From: Rhodopila globiformis
GTDB lineage: Bacteria > Pseudomonadota > Alphaproteobacteria > Acetobacterales > Acetobacteraceae
Assembly (NCBI RefSeq): GCF_002937115.1
Contig: NZ_NHRY01000136.1
Coordinates: forward strand, 1 to 56,344
Reading direction: 5' to 3'
DNA: 56,344 bases
In this document: positions 27,480-36,800 of the stretch, in pieces
How positions within the stretch are numbered: the stretch's first letter is position 1
Layout of the letters: each line of letters starts with the position of its first letter
The notes under the pieces: generated by a model
The model's input: the letters and a program-made list of their open reading frames with translations, nothing else
What the model was told of the DNA's origin: nothing
The model's database searches: none
Program-made: the position numbers and the translations under genes

Positions 27480-28540
27480 TGCTCTGTCCGCGCGACCGGG
27501 GCTGCGCCGAACAGTTCAGTCACCCAGCGGCTGGACGGGTGCTCCTCGCACAACGTCAGGATCGCAATAACGATCGGCACGCCGATGAAGGCGCCGCTCA
27601 GGCCCCACAGCCAGGTCCAGAAGAACACGGCGAACAGTACGAAGAACGGCGAGATCGCCAGCACGTTGCCTGCGACCCGAGGCTCCAGGTAGCTTCCGAC
27701 CAGGAACTGAAACAGGTTCAGGACCCCGAACACCAGCACCGCGCTCTGCCAGGTGTCGAACTGCGCCACGGCGAACAGCGTCGGCAACACCGTGGCCAGC
27801 AGCGGCCCGATCACCGGGATGTAGTTGAACGCGAAGGTGATGATGCCCCATTCCCGTGCCAGCGGAACGCCGCACAGCGAAATGAATCCCCACACCAGCA
27901 AGCCGGTCACTGCGCTCATCAGGGTGCGGACCGCCAGGTAACGCCGGTACTTCATCGCCACCCGCGCGCCGCCGACCAGCAGGACTTGCGCGACCGTCTG
28001 GTTGGTCATGCGTTCCAGCCGTTCGATCGCCGGCTCGACCTCGAGCAGCCCGAGGATGACGTACACCAGCACCACCAGCGAAAAGCTCAGCATGCCGTTC
28101 ACGGTGGTGGTGACCCGCTGCACCGCGGCCAGCAGCCAGCCGACATTGAAATGATCGCTCCACAGGCTCGACACATCAACGCCGTGGCCCTCCAGCCACT
28201 CGGCGATCTGCGCGTAGAGGACCTGGAACTGCCCGGCTTCGGCCACCGCGTGGCTCACGACATGGCTGAATGCCCAGGTCGTCAGATGGGCGAAGGCGCC
28301 AATCAGGATGCTCGCGGCGATCATGCTGATCAGCAGCGCCACCAGCCGCGGCAGCCGGACCTGCAAGGCCGCCTGCAACGGCCAGACGATGGCGATGATG
28401 AACAGCGCGAACGCCAGTGGCGCGAAAACCGGCTTTCCGATGCCCAGCGCGGCGACCGTCAGGATCGTGGTGCCGATACCCACCATCGCGGCAAGGCGCC
28501 GATCGGCCGATCGGCGCAGGGCATGGACCGGGCTCTGCAT
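27476..28540 (-). CDS. AI-2E family transporter (PerM/YhhT-like)
   Basis: A 354-residue permease of the AI-2E exporter family (DUF20), with hydrophobic pairs at both ends and a central soluble loop of about 80 residues. Family-typical C-terminal segments: FNYIPVIGPLLATVLPTLFA, LVGSYLEPRVAGN, and LWGLSGAFIGVPIVIAI. Despite the family name the substrate is unknown for most members. Start at the ATG 28540 (GAGG upstream); a TTG 48 bases earlier is possible. First gene of a two-gene operon with the metallophosphoesterase. Confidence 0.85.
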   Translation of the reverse strand: MQSPVHALRRSADRRLAAMVGIGTTILTVAALGIGKPVFAPLAFALFIIAIVWPLQAALQVRLPRLVALLISMIAASILIGAFAHLTTWAFSHVVSHAVAEAGQFQVLYAQIAEWLEGHGVDVSSLWSDHFNVGWLLAAVQRVTTTVNGMLSFSLVVLVYVILGLLEVEPAIERLERMTNQTVAQVLLVGGARVAMKYRRYLAVRTLMSAVTGLLVWGFISLCGVPLAREWGIITFAFNYIPVIGPLLATVLPTLFAVAQFDTWQSAVLVFGVLNLFQFLVGSYLEPRVAGNVLAISPFFVLFAVFFWTWLWGLSGAFIGVPIVIAILTLCEEHPSSRWVTELFGAAPVARTEQ

Positions 28541-28619
28541 GTCCTGAATCCTCGCGTTCTTCGTATCGAACCGCCTGCGTCCCGACAATCACGCGGCGGG
28601 CGGGCAACGCTGCTTACCC

Positions 28620-28745
28620 GATAAGTCCGGCATCAGGAGAGTCGCCGACCGAGAATGGGACGCACGGCACAGTGCAGGGACGCCATGCAGGTCCGTCCCG
28701 CCGGGCAATGCAACGGTGATGGCGGTCAGGCCGAAAACGGGGCCG
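28620..28745. repeat. Dispersed degenerate repeat B, copy 1
   Basis: Intergenic sequence containing GGGACGCACGGCACAGTGCA and CATGCAGGTCCGTCCCGCCGG. A diverged copy in the same orientation lies at 32515-32640. It sits in a 340-base gap between two minus-strand genes that otherwise shows no gene. Confidence 0.6.
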
Positions 28746-28880
28746 TTGCGTCATGTCATCGCTCCGCAACGGCCCGGATGCCGCCGCGCCGTGACTTTCC
28801 GCGGCGAGGCTGCCGGGCCGACTTCGCTGTTTGACGCGACAACGTTCTGGCAAGGGCAAAGCCGGCTTGTCCCGTCGGCC

Positions 28881-29438
28881 CTAAGTTGTTGCTCGGCCAC
28901 GTGGCCAGAAGGCGACGCCAAGCCCGATAATCAGCATGACCGCGATCAGCAGGAACAGCGCGGACTGCTTGACCCAGACGATAGCCGGCACCGAGGCCGC
29001 CAGGGCGACGCCGAGGAAGCTGATCTCCCAGGACGAAAGATTGATCCCAGCGAGCACCGTGCCGAGCGCCAGAAGCATCAGAACCACCAGGCTGCTCGCT
29101 TGCGTCGGCAGCAACGTCTGAAAGCCCGGCAACAGCACGAGGTTCATCGCGACCAGCAGCGTGATCCAATGGAGCGCTTGCGTCCATACCAGCCGGAAAC
29201 GGGCGCTTCTGTCCGGCGCGCGCGGCCATGCGGTGGCAATGCAGACAAGCCCGGTCGCGATGGTCAGGAACTCCCAGAAGCCGTTCAGTGGCTGATGGGA
29301 AAAGTTCGTGTAGGCTATGCCAACGATCGCCAGCACCAGCAGTACAAGGTATGGCAATTTTCGCCGCAGCATGCCGGTTGCGCCGGAGCGAGTCGGGAGT
29401 GGGGCGACTTCGTCGTGCGTGATTGCCGAGTTACTCAT
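28881..29438 (-). CDS. Small integral membrane protein of unknown function
   Basis: A 185-residue protein with about five hydrophobic segments (around residues 28-44, 54-70, 88-104, 117-132 and 140-178) after a charged cytoplasmic N-terminus. It resembles unnamed SPW-repeat-like or DUF membrane proteins in its WxxLT pattern (FWEFLTIATGLVC, LSSWEISFLGVALA), but I do not recognise the family with certainty. ATG at 29438 was chosen; a GTG directly before it is in frame. Confidence 0.6.
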   Translation of the reverse strand: MSNSAITHDEVAPLPTRSGATGMLRRKLPYLVLLVLAIVGIAYTNFSHQPLNGFWEFLTIATGLVCIATAWPRAPDRSARFRLVWTQALHWITLLVAMNLVLLPGFQTLLPTQASSLVVLMLLALGTVLAGINLSSWEISFLGVALAASVPAIVWVKQSALFLLIAVMLIIGLGVAFWPRGRATT

Positions 29439-29565
29439 CACACATCCATTTCAGAACAAGCAGCATCGTCAGTGGGCGGCCCTTGTTCATTGCGGGAGGG
29501 AAGCAGCGCCGGGCACTGCCGTGGCATCCAGCTCGCGTTACGTGTCAGTTCCCGAAAAGACAGCG

Positions 29566-29760
29566 CTTGATCCAAACGATTGCGGAACGGCCAATAAAGC
29601 GAGTTGGCGGCAGCCTGACCCGCAGGCGTCGGCGCGAGTGTCGGATCGTCTTTCGTGTCCTTTACTGGCACGAAGGCTAGATCGACTTGGCGGGGGTTGC
29701 CATTGCAGCCGGTACCAGGGCTGTGCTGTCCGTCCCATTCGGGCCGGCGTCGCGGCCGGT
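29566..29760. repeat. Dispersed degenerate repeat A, copy 1
   Basis: About 190 bases matching 32075-32265 at roughly three of four positions by eye, including GAACGGCCAATAAAGCG, TTGCCATTGCAGCCGGTACC and TGCTGTCCGTCCCATTC. Read on the minus strand, both copies can encode a peptide with LYWPF.NR at the same place, so the repeat may derive from a short gene. Confidence 0.6.
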
Positions 29761-29826
29761 CCGGTCCTCTTTTTTGGGTCCGTAAGGGAGTTGCCGCGTC
29801 ATTGGGCGTGGGGAATCGTCCTCTCC

Positions 29827-29860
29827 CCGTCATGGTCCGCGAAGGTGGACCATTCACGCC
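29827..29860. repeat. REP-like palindrome variant
   Basis: CCGTCATGGTCCGCGAAGGT and the following GGACCATTCACGCC fit the outline of the longer palindromes at 32343 and 38189 (CCGTCATGG...CCATNCACGCC), with a 7-bp stem ATGGTCC/GGACCAT but only a half unit. Confidence 0.5.
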
Positions 29861-29988
29861 TTGCAGTGCTGGTCGCGGCAAGGCCCTCCCCGACTTGTGC
29901 GGGAGGTCTTCCGTGCCATCTGCCGCGGCCCGTGCTGATGGCAGTGGCCAGGACAAGCCGCATCGGCGCTTGCGTCAGGGTCACGATA

Positions 29989-31239
29989 TCAGCGGATCAC
30001 TGCGCGGTCCGCGGTCGCGCGCAACGTGCCGGTCGCGGGTGGCGCCTCTACCCAGGCTTCGCCCGACAGCATTTTGTGCGCGCCGTACTCGAACAGCGCA
30101 CGCATGTAGGCCTGGTCGAACGGCTCCCGGCGTTCCGCCGTGAAGTTGGAGCCGATGTAGCTCAGGCGGAACGCCAGCCCGTCCCGTTGCGCGATCAGGA
30201 AAATGCGGCTGATGTCGCCGACGCCGCTGAAGTGCAGCAGCGTGGCGATCGAGCGGCTGGCGATGGTGAACAGGCCACGGTTGACGCTCATTCCCTCCAC
30301 GTCCAGCCGGCCGTTGCGGACGACCCACACGGTGCGCTGCCGTGGCTCGGCGTGCGGGTCCGCCAGGTTGCGGGCATAGAGTGCCGGGGGATAGAGGAAG
30401 ACCTGGGTCGCCGCGCCACCGTCCACGTGCATCTCCTGGTACGGGTGTCCGTGATACTGCACGTCGATCAGCACCGGCGGGAAAGCGCCGGGGATGGAGG
30501 CGGAGGCCAGCAGGATACGGCGGAACAGCCCGAGCGCCTGCGGGTGGCCGCTCGCCGCGATCGCGCCGATGTTCCAGACCACCGGGCGCTGCAGGTCGAG
30601 GTTGGTGGTGCCGATCAGCAGCAGCCGGCCACGGGCGTATTCCCGCGCAATGGCGGCCAGCATCCGCTCGTCCGCCTGCTGCGCGATCAGCCGGTAGAGT
30701 GGCGAGGTGTCGGCGAGCGCAACGTTGAAGAGCAGCGCCAGCGGGATGTGCCGCAGCAGCAGGATGTCGGGACGCGCCACTTCGGTGAAGACCGTTCGTA
30801 GCGCCGGGTCGTACTCCGGCCCGAGGAACGCAAAAGGGGCAATCAGCGCGCCGGCCGAGATGCCGGTGACGATATCGAATTCCGGCCGGGTGCCGGTGGC
30901 GGTCCAGCCGGTGATCAGCCCGGCACCATAGGCGCCGTTGTCGCCGCCGCCCGACAGGGCGAGGAAATTCGCTGGCGGCAGCGGACCGGCGCTGCGCGCG
31001 CGCTGGCGGGCGAGCATCAACGCCGCCTCCCGCCGCAGGGCCTCCGGCGGGCCGTCCGGCCAGAACCGCGCGTTGGGAATGCCAAGGACCGGCAGGTCGA
31101 TCGCCACGCCGGGGGGCGGCGCGTCAAGCCGCAGGATTGTTGCGCAACCTGTGACGGCCGGCAGCAGGGTCAGTGCCAGCAGCCGCCGGCGTGGTACGGC
31201 CCGCGGGGACGACAGCAGCTCCGGCCTGCCCAACGGCAT
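29989..31239 (-). CDS. Patatin-like phospholipase, predicted lipoprotein
   Basis: A 416-residue protein with a lipoprotein signal: PRRRLLALTLLPAVTGC, modified Cys about 32. The patatin core follows: oxyanion loop SGGGDNGAYGAG (96-107), nucleophile elbow GISAG with Ser128, and the Asp of the dyad in VDGGAATQ. It should be an acylhydrolase on a membrane face. ATG at 31239 has GGAGGG almost adjacent (one-base spacing), so a slightly different start is possible. Next on the strand upstream are a glycine-zipper lipoprotein and a Rap1a/Tai-like protein, forming a small envelope cluster. Confidence 0.82.
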   Translation of the reverse strand: MPLGRPELLSSPRAVPRRRLLALTLLPAVTGCATILRLDAPPPGVAIDLPVLGIPNARFWPDGPPEALRREAALMLARQRARSAGPLPPANFLALSGGGDNGAYGAGLITGWTATGTRPEFDIVTGISAGALIAPFAFLGPEYDPALRTVFTEVARPDILLLRHIPLALLFNVALADTSPLYRLIAQQADERMLAAIAREYARGRLLLIGTTNLDLQRPVVWNIGAIAASGHPQALGLFRRILLASASIPGAFPPVLIDVQYHGHPYQEMHVDGGAATQVFLYPPALYARNLADPHAEPRQRTVWVVRNGRLDVEGMSVNRGLFTIASRSIATLLHFSGVGDISRIFLIAQRDGLAFRLSYIGSNFTAERREPFDQAYMRALFEYGAHKMLSGEAWVEAPPATGTLRATADRAVIR

Positions 31240-31317
31240 CCCTCCTTGGCGGCCGGTCCCGGCGCGCGCGTCCTCAGAAGCGGGCGGCAAGACCGCCGTG
31301 CGCTGCGGCCGGGCCGG

Positions 31318-31599
31318 TCATTGCCCGGCGGAGGCTCGCCCGGTTGCCACACCCTGCTGGAAAGCACGGTCCCGGCTCTGTACGTGGCGGTCCCAGATGA
31401 AACCACCGGTGCCGCCCGCCGCGGCGCCGATGGCGGCGCCGAGCCCCGCATTGCCGGCCATGGCGCCGATCAGGGCGCCGCCGGCCGCGCCGCCGGCCGC
31501 GCCGGTCATCGTGCGCTGGGCGGTGGGATCGAGATCGGCACAGGCCGAAACAGCCAGCACCATGGCCAGGAGGCCGGCGGAAAGAAGGCGCTGCGTCAC
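31318..31599 (-). CDS. Glycine-zipper small lipoprotein (YMGG-like)
   Basis: A 93-residue protein: signal MTQRLLSAGLLAMVLAVSAC with lipobox VSAC, then a glycine-zipper region GAAGGAAGGALIGAMAG and GAAIGAAAGGTGG, typical of YMGG-like/OmpA-associated lipoproteins that insert in or span the outer membrane. A short charged tail follows. It starts 16 bases after the Rap1a/Tai-like gene's stop and precedes the patatin gene on the same strand. Confidence 0.8.
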   Translation of the reverse strand: MTQRLLSAGLLAMVLAVSACADLDPTAQRTMTGAAGGAAGGALIGAMAGNAGLGAAIGAAAGGTGGFIWDRHVQSRDRAFQQGVATGRASAGQ

Positions 31600-31615
31600 G
31601 ACGGTGTCTCCTGGC

Positions 31616-32011
31616 TCAGCGGTTGGTGGCGCGATGGGCGGACTGCCCCGGGCAGGGATAGGTCGCGGCGGCCCAGCGCATCAGGCCGTCCACCGCCAGC
31701 TCGTTGGCGTATTGCGGGTTGGCGCGCGCCCAGGCGACGAAGGAAGCCTGCGCCGCCTCAAACGTCGGGGACGGGTCGGGCAGGCAGAGAAACTCCGGAC
31801 GGTTCTGGGAGATCTCCCGGTTGTACTGGCCGGCGCCCGTCATGAAGCCACGGCAGTAGCCAACTTCCGTGGCGCCCGCCGCGTCGCGTCCCTCGCTTGC
31901 GCAGGCCTCGGCGAGCGACGCTGTCGTCAATCCGCTGGCTGACGCCTGAACAATGGGCCAACCCGTTGCGACTGCCGCCACACCGACGGCCATACCCAGA
32001 ACGAGTCGCAT
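31616..32011 (-). CDS. Rap1a/Tai-like secreted protein
   Basis: A 131-residue protein with a signal peptide (cleavage likely after about residue 25) and a small domain with paired cysteines: CRGFMTGAGQ, FLCLPDPSPTFEAAQ, VAWARANPQYANEL, YPCP. This is the Rap1a/Tai pattern, named for periplasmic immunity proteins against type VI amidase toxins, but most genomic members are unconnected to type VI secretion and are of unknown role. First gene of the minus-strand trio with the glycine-zipper protein and the patatin. Confidence 0.78.
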   Translation of the reverse strand: MRLVLGMAVGVAAVATGWPIVQASASGLTTASLAEACASEGRDAAGATEVGYCRGFMTGAGQYNREISQNRPEFLCLPDPSPTFEAAQASFVAWARANPQYANELAVDGLMRWAAATYPCPGQSAHRATNR

Positions 32012-32074
32012 GCCAGTGTTCCTCCTGCTGCGTTACGCGCCCAACAATGCCCGCCAGGGCGGCGCATGCCCCAA

Positions 32075-32265
32075 AGCGGTTGGAGAACGGCCAGTAAAGC
32101 GGCTTGTCGACATCCCGGCCCGCAATCGGTGCAGGCGTCACGGGCGGGTACCGGATCGCTTTTCCATCCGTTACCGGAGCAAGATTAGGCCGGCCTGGCA
32201 GGGCTTGCCATTGCAGCCGATACCAAGGCCGTGCTGTCCGTCCCGTTCCGGCGGGCCGCGGCAGC
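32075..32265. repeat. Dispersed degenerate repeat A, copy 2
   Basis: Matches 29566-29760 in the same orientation, with GAACGGCCAGTAAAGCG, TTGCCATTGCAGCCGATACC and TGCTGTCCGTCCCGTTC. It lies about 60 bases before the Rap1a/Tai-like start, while copy 1 lies about 130 bases before the membrane protein start at 29438. Confidence 0.6.
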
Positions 32266-32342
32266 GCCGCCCCTGTTCTGCCTCATTGCATATCGGGATT
32301 AAGGGGCAGTTAAGGAGGGATTTGGCGCCGCGACCGTTCTCA

Positions 32343-32422
32343 CCGTCATGGCCGGGCGTGTCCCGGCCATCTGCGCTTCAACGGTAGGGGGCGGATGGCC
32401 GGGACACGCCCGGCCATGACGG
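32343..32422. repeat. 80-base palindromic (REP-like) element, intergenic copy
   Basis: Arms 32343-32371 and 32394-32422 are exact reverse complements (29 bp, beginning CCGTCATGGCCGGGCGTGTC), separated by a 22-base unpaired middle. Each arm is itself partly self-complementary (GGCCGGG/CCCGGCC). The arms are identical to those at 38189-38268. Confidence 0.85.
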
Positions 32423-32514
32423 AGAAGCAACGGTCGGCTCAACGCCGGTGGTGCCGATAGCTAACGATTTCGATTCGATTCACAATACGCGCCTGCCGCG
32501 CAACGGACAACCAC

Positions 32515-32640
32515 GCCCACCCGACAAATTTCTGATCCAGACAGCCCCGAATCGAAATTGGGACGCACAGCATACTGCAGGAACACCGTGCAGGTCCGTC
32601 CCTCCGGATCGGCTGATAGGATACCCCTCCAAACCGAAAG
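32515..32640. repeat. Dispersed degenerate repeat B, copy 2
   Basis: Contains GGGACGCACAGCATACTGCA and GTGCAGGTCCGTCCCTCCGG, matching the copy at 28620-28745. Confidence 0.6.
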
Positions 32641-32743
32641 CCGTCATGGGTCATGACGGATGTTACGCCGGCCAGTCAGCGGAGGCGCAGCAACGAATGA
32701 CCGATGTCGTGCATTTCTGCGGTCCGGAACGCGAGGGCGGCGC

Positions 32744-33856
32744 ATGATTGGTGCGGTGGGAAGACGCCTGTCCGGAACGATATCCCGTTGCGTATGCGCG
32801 ACAGCCCTTGCTGTCCCCCTACTGATGGCCGCCTGCAAGAAGCAGGAACAGGCCGAGGCACCGGTGCCGCGTCCGGTGCGCACCGTCACGGTCGAACCGT
32901 CCAAGGCCGGCGAGACTGTCACTCTGACGGGTCACATCGATGCGCAGGACTCCTCGGCGATGGCGTTCCGCATCAGCGGACGCATGACCGACCGGTTCGT
33001 CAATGTCGGCGACATCGTCAAGCCCGGCCAGGAACTCGCCCGCCTTGACCCGCAGAACGAACTCAACGCCCTGCGCGCGGCGCAGTCACAGCTGAACGCG
33101 GCGCAGGCGCAACTGACCCAGGCGCGTGCCGCGTTCGAGCGGCAGCGCACTCTGCTGAATCAGGGCCACACGCCGCGGGCACAGTTCGAGATCGCCGAGA
33201 AGGCGCTGCACACCGCGCAGGCGAACGCGGACGCGGCCGAAGTGCAGGTCCGCGTCGCCGCCGATCGCGTCAGCTACACCGTGCTGCAGGCCGACGCGGC
33301 GGGCACCGTCACGGCCCGCGGCGCCGAACCGGGCGAGGTGGTCCAGGCCGGCCAGATGATCGTCACCATCGCCCGCCAGAACGGCCGCGACGCGGTGTTT
33401 GACGTCCCGGCCCAGGTGCTTCGTTCCGCGCCGAGCGACCCGCGGGTCGAGATAAGACTGACCGACGATCCCTCGGTCGTGGCGCAGGGCCGCGTGCGCG
33501 AGATCGCGCCGCAGGCCGACCCTGTGACGCGAACCTTCGCGGTGCGGATCGCCCTGACCGATCCGCCGGCCGCGATGCGCCTTGGCGCCACGGTGAACGG
33601 CACCCTGAGGCTAGAGGCGGATCAGGTCATCGCCATCCCCGCATCGGCGCTGACCGAGTACAACCGCCAGCCCGCGGTCTGGGTCGTCGATCCGAAGAAA
33701 CTGACCGTATCCCTGCGGAATATCGAGACGCTGAACTTCAGCCAGGCGTCCGTCTCGGTGGCGCATGGGCTGGAGGCGGGCGATATCGTGGTCACCGCCG
33801 GCGTCCAGGCGCTGCATCCGGGCCAGACGGTCCGCCTGCTGGGGGCTGTGCTCTAG
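32744..33856 (+). CDS. RND efflux periplasmic adaptor (membrane fusion protein), lipoprotein
   Basis: A 370-residue adaptor. The lipobox LLMAAC places the modified Cys at 31. Then come the beta-barrel/lipoyl halves (ITGHIDAQDSSAMAFRISGR, and DAAGTVTARGAEPGEVVQAG) flanking a helical hairpin (about 105-175, rich in A, Q and L), and a membrane-proximal domain to the C-terminus. It links an inner-membrane RND pump to an outer-membrane channel. ATG at 32744 has GAGGG six bases upstream. Its stop overlaps the pump's GTG start by one base (TAGTG). No outer-membrane factor gene is in the window. Confidence 0.88.
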   Translation: MIGAVGRRLSGTISRCVCATALAVPLLMAACKKQEQAEAPVPRPVRTVTVEPSKAGETVTLTGHIDAQDSSAMAFRISGRMTDRFVNVGDIVKPGQELARLDPQNELNALRAAQSQLNAAQAQLTQARAAFERQRTLLNQGHTPRAQFEIAEKALHTAQANADAAEVQVRVAADRVSYTVLQADAAGTVTARGAEPGEVVQAGQMIVTIARQNGRDAVFDVPAQVLRSAPSDPRVEIRLTDDPSVVAQGRVREIAPQADPVTRTFAVRIALTDPPAAMRLGATVNGTLRLEADQVIAIPASALTEYNRQPAVWVVDPKKLTVSLRNIETLNFSQASVSVAHGLEAGDIVVTAGVQALHPGQTVRLLGAVL

Positions 33857-36800
33857 TGGGCTTCAACATCTCCAAATGGGCGCTCGAGCACCGCTCGTTC
33901 GTCGTTTACCTGATGATCGCCTCGATGCTGGCCGGGCTGGTCTCCTTCAGGAGCCTGGGCCGGGATGAGGACCCGGCCTTCGTCATCAAGACGATGGTGG
34001 TGCAGGCCGCCTGGCCGGGCGCGACCATCAACGACACGCTGCAACAGGTGACGGAACGGCTCGAGCGCGCGCTGCAGGAAACGCCGCACCTGGATTTCCT
34101 GCGCAGCTACACGCAGCCCGGACGCACGACGATCTTCGTCAACCTGAAGGGCGCGACGCCGGCCAGCGAGGTGCCGGACGCCTGGTACCATGTCCGCAAG
34201 AACATCGCCGACATGCGCCACACCTTGCCGGCCGGCGTCGTCGGTCCCGGCTTCAATGACGAGTTCGGCGACACCTTCGGCATCATCTACGGCTTCACCG
34301 CCGATGGTTTCACCCACCGCGAACTGCGTGACTACGTGGACAGCGTCCGCTCCAAGCTCCTGCTGGTCCCCGACGTGTCCAAGGTCGAAATGCTCGGCGC
34401 GCAGGACGAGCGGGTCTTCGTCGAGTTCTCGATGCAGCGCCTCGCCGGCCTCGGCATCGACCGTTCCGCGCTGATCGCCGCGCTGCAGGCGCAGAACATC
34501 GTCAGCCCCGCCGGCGTCATCCAGACCGGCAACGAACAGCTTCTGCTGCGCGTCACCGGCGCGTTCGAATCCGAGGAAGACCTCCGCAACATCAACTTCG
34601 TCGCCAACGGCCGCATGATCCGCCTGCGCGACATCGCCGACGTGCGCCGCGGCTTTGCCGACCCGCCGAAGCCGCTGTTCCGCGTCAACGGCAAGCCGGC
34701 GATCGGCCTCGCCATTTCGATGCGGGAGGGCGGCGACGTCCTCGCCCTCGGCCGCAACGTCGAGAAGGCGATCCACGACATCACCGCCGACCTGCCGCTG
34801 GGCATCAACCCGATCCTGGTGGCGGATCAGCCGCATGTCGTGGAGCACGCGATCAGCGACTTCACCACCTCGCTCTGGCAGGCCATCGCCATCATCATGG
34901 CGGTCAGCTTCGTCAGCCTCGGCGCGCGGGCGGGCCTGGTGGTGGCGATCTCGATCCCGCTGACGCTGGCGATCGTCTTCCCGATCATGCAGCTCGCCGG
35001 CATCGACCTGCAGCGCATTTCCCTGGGCGCGCTGATCATCGCGCTGGGCCTGCTGGTGGATGACGCGATGACGACGATCGACGTCATGACCACGCGCCTG
35101 GCCGCCGGCGACAGCAAGGAGCAGTCGGCGGCCTATGCCTACACCACGGTGGCGATCCCGATGCTGACCGGGTCGTTCGTCACCGCGGCGGGGTTCATCC
35201 CCATCGGCTTCGCCAGGAGTTCGGCGGGCGAATACACGTTCTCGATCTTCGTCGTCGTCGGCGTGTCGCTGATCGTCTCCTGGATCGTCGCGGTGCTGTT
35301 CGCGCCGCTGCTGGGCGTCTGGCTGCTGAAGCGGCCGAAGCCGACCGACAAGCCCAGCCGGATCCTGACCGGCTTCCGCGGCACGGTCGTCGGCGCGCTG
35401 CGCCGGCGCTGGCTGACCATCGGCGTCACCGCCGGCTGCCTGGCCGTCGCGCTGGCGCTGTCGCCCTTGATCCCGCGGCAGTTCTTCCCGCCGTCCGACC
35501 GGCCGGAGCTGCTGGTTGACCTGCGGCTGCCGCAGAACGCCTCGATCTTCGCCACCGACGACGCGGCCACGCGGCTGTCGAAGGTGCTGGCAAAGGACCC
35601 CGACGTCGCGAGTTGGAGCACCTATGTCGGCCGCGGCGCGATCCGGTTCTACCTCCCGCTGGCGGTCGAACTGCCGAACGACTTCTTCACGCAAACTGTC
35701 GTGATCGCCAAGGACGTCGCCGCCCGCAAGCGCCTGCAGGCCAGGCTGGAGGAGGTGCTGGCCAATCAGTTCCCGTCCGCCATTTCGCGGGTCTCGCCGC
35801 TTGGCCTCGGGCCGCCGGTCGGCTGGCCGATCCAGTACCGCGTCAGCGGGCCGGATATTACCCAGGTGCGAGACATCGCGTTGCGGCTGGCCGGCGTCGT
35901 CTCCGGCGATCCCGACGCCACGCATGTCAACTTCGACTGGATGGAGCCGGCGCGGCGGGTGCGCATCAAGATCGACCAGGACCAGGCGCGGCTGCTCGGC
36001 CTCAGTTCGCAGGCGCTGGCGGCGGTGCTGCAGTCGGTCGTGACCGGCACGACGGTGACGCAGTTGCGCGACGGCATCTATCTCGTGGACGTCGTGGCGC
36101 GCGCAACGGATGAGCAGCGGGTCTCGCTGGAGACGCTGCGCAACGTACAATTGCCGCTGCCGAACGGCCGCACCGTGCCGCTGAGCCAGTTGGCCAGCTT
36201 CGACTTCGACCAGGAATACCCCCTCATCTGGCGCCGCGACCGGGTGCCGACGCTGACGGTACAGGCCGACGTTGCGCCCGGCACGCTGCCCGAGACGGTC
36301 GTCGGCAACCTCGCGCCCGCCGTGCAGGCACTGAGCGCCGGCCTGCCGGTGCCCTATCGCATCGAGGTCGGCGGCACGGTGGAGGAGAGCGCGAATTCCC
36401 AGGCCTCGGTGAAGGCTGTCGTACCGCTGATGCTGCTGGTGATGATCACCTTCCTGATGATGCAGTTGCAGCGCTTCAGTCTGCTGGCGCTGGTGCTGAT
36501 CATCGTGCCGATGGCCATGACCGGCGTGGTCGCGGCGCTGCTGCTGTTCCAGCAGCCGCTTGGGTTCGTCGCGATCCTGGGCATCCTGGCGCTGATCGGG
36601 ATGATCGCCCGCAACGGGGTCATCCTGGTTGACCAGATCGAAACCGAACGCGCCGAGGGCAAGGCGCCCTGGGATGCGGTGATCGACGCCTCGGTGTCCC
36701 GTTTCCGCCCGATCATGCTCACCGCGATCTCCACCGTGCTGGGCCTGATCCCGATCGCGGCGACGATCTTCTGGGGACCGATGGCGTTCGCCATCATGGG

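Larger units (their letters stand above)
29439..29988. other. 550-base gap holding dispersed repeats
   Basis: No gene is supported. It contains repeat A copy 1 (29566-29760) and a palindromic element (29827-29860). Confidence 0.5.
32012..32743. other. 730-base gap holding three dispersed repeats
   Basis: No gene supported. It contains repeat A copy 2, a perfect long palindrome (32343-32422) and repeat B copy 2, and lies between divergent genes, so promoters for both should be here. Confidence 0.5.

Noticed and set aside
31616-32011. Type VI secretion immunity gene
   Set aside because: Only the Rap1a/Tai-like domain supports it; no secretion or toxin gene with a known pair is in the window, so it is listed only as a domain match.
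33853-36150. 765-codon open frame on the minus strand opposite the RND pump
   Set aside because: It is rich in R, D, H and Q with no domain, and is the mirror of a high-GC coding frame; the plus-strand RND pump is certain.
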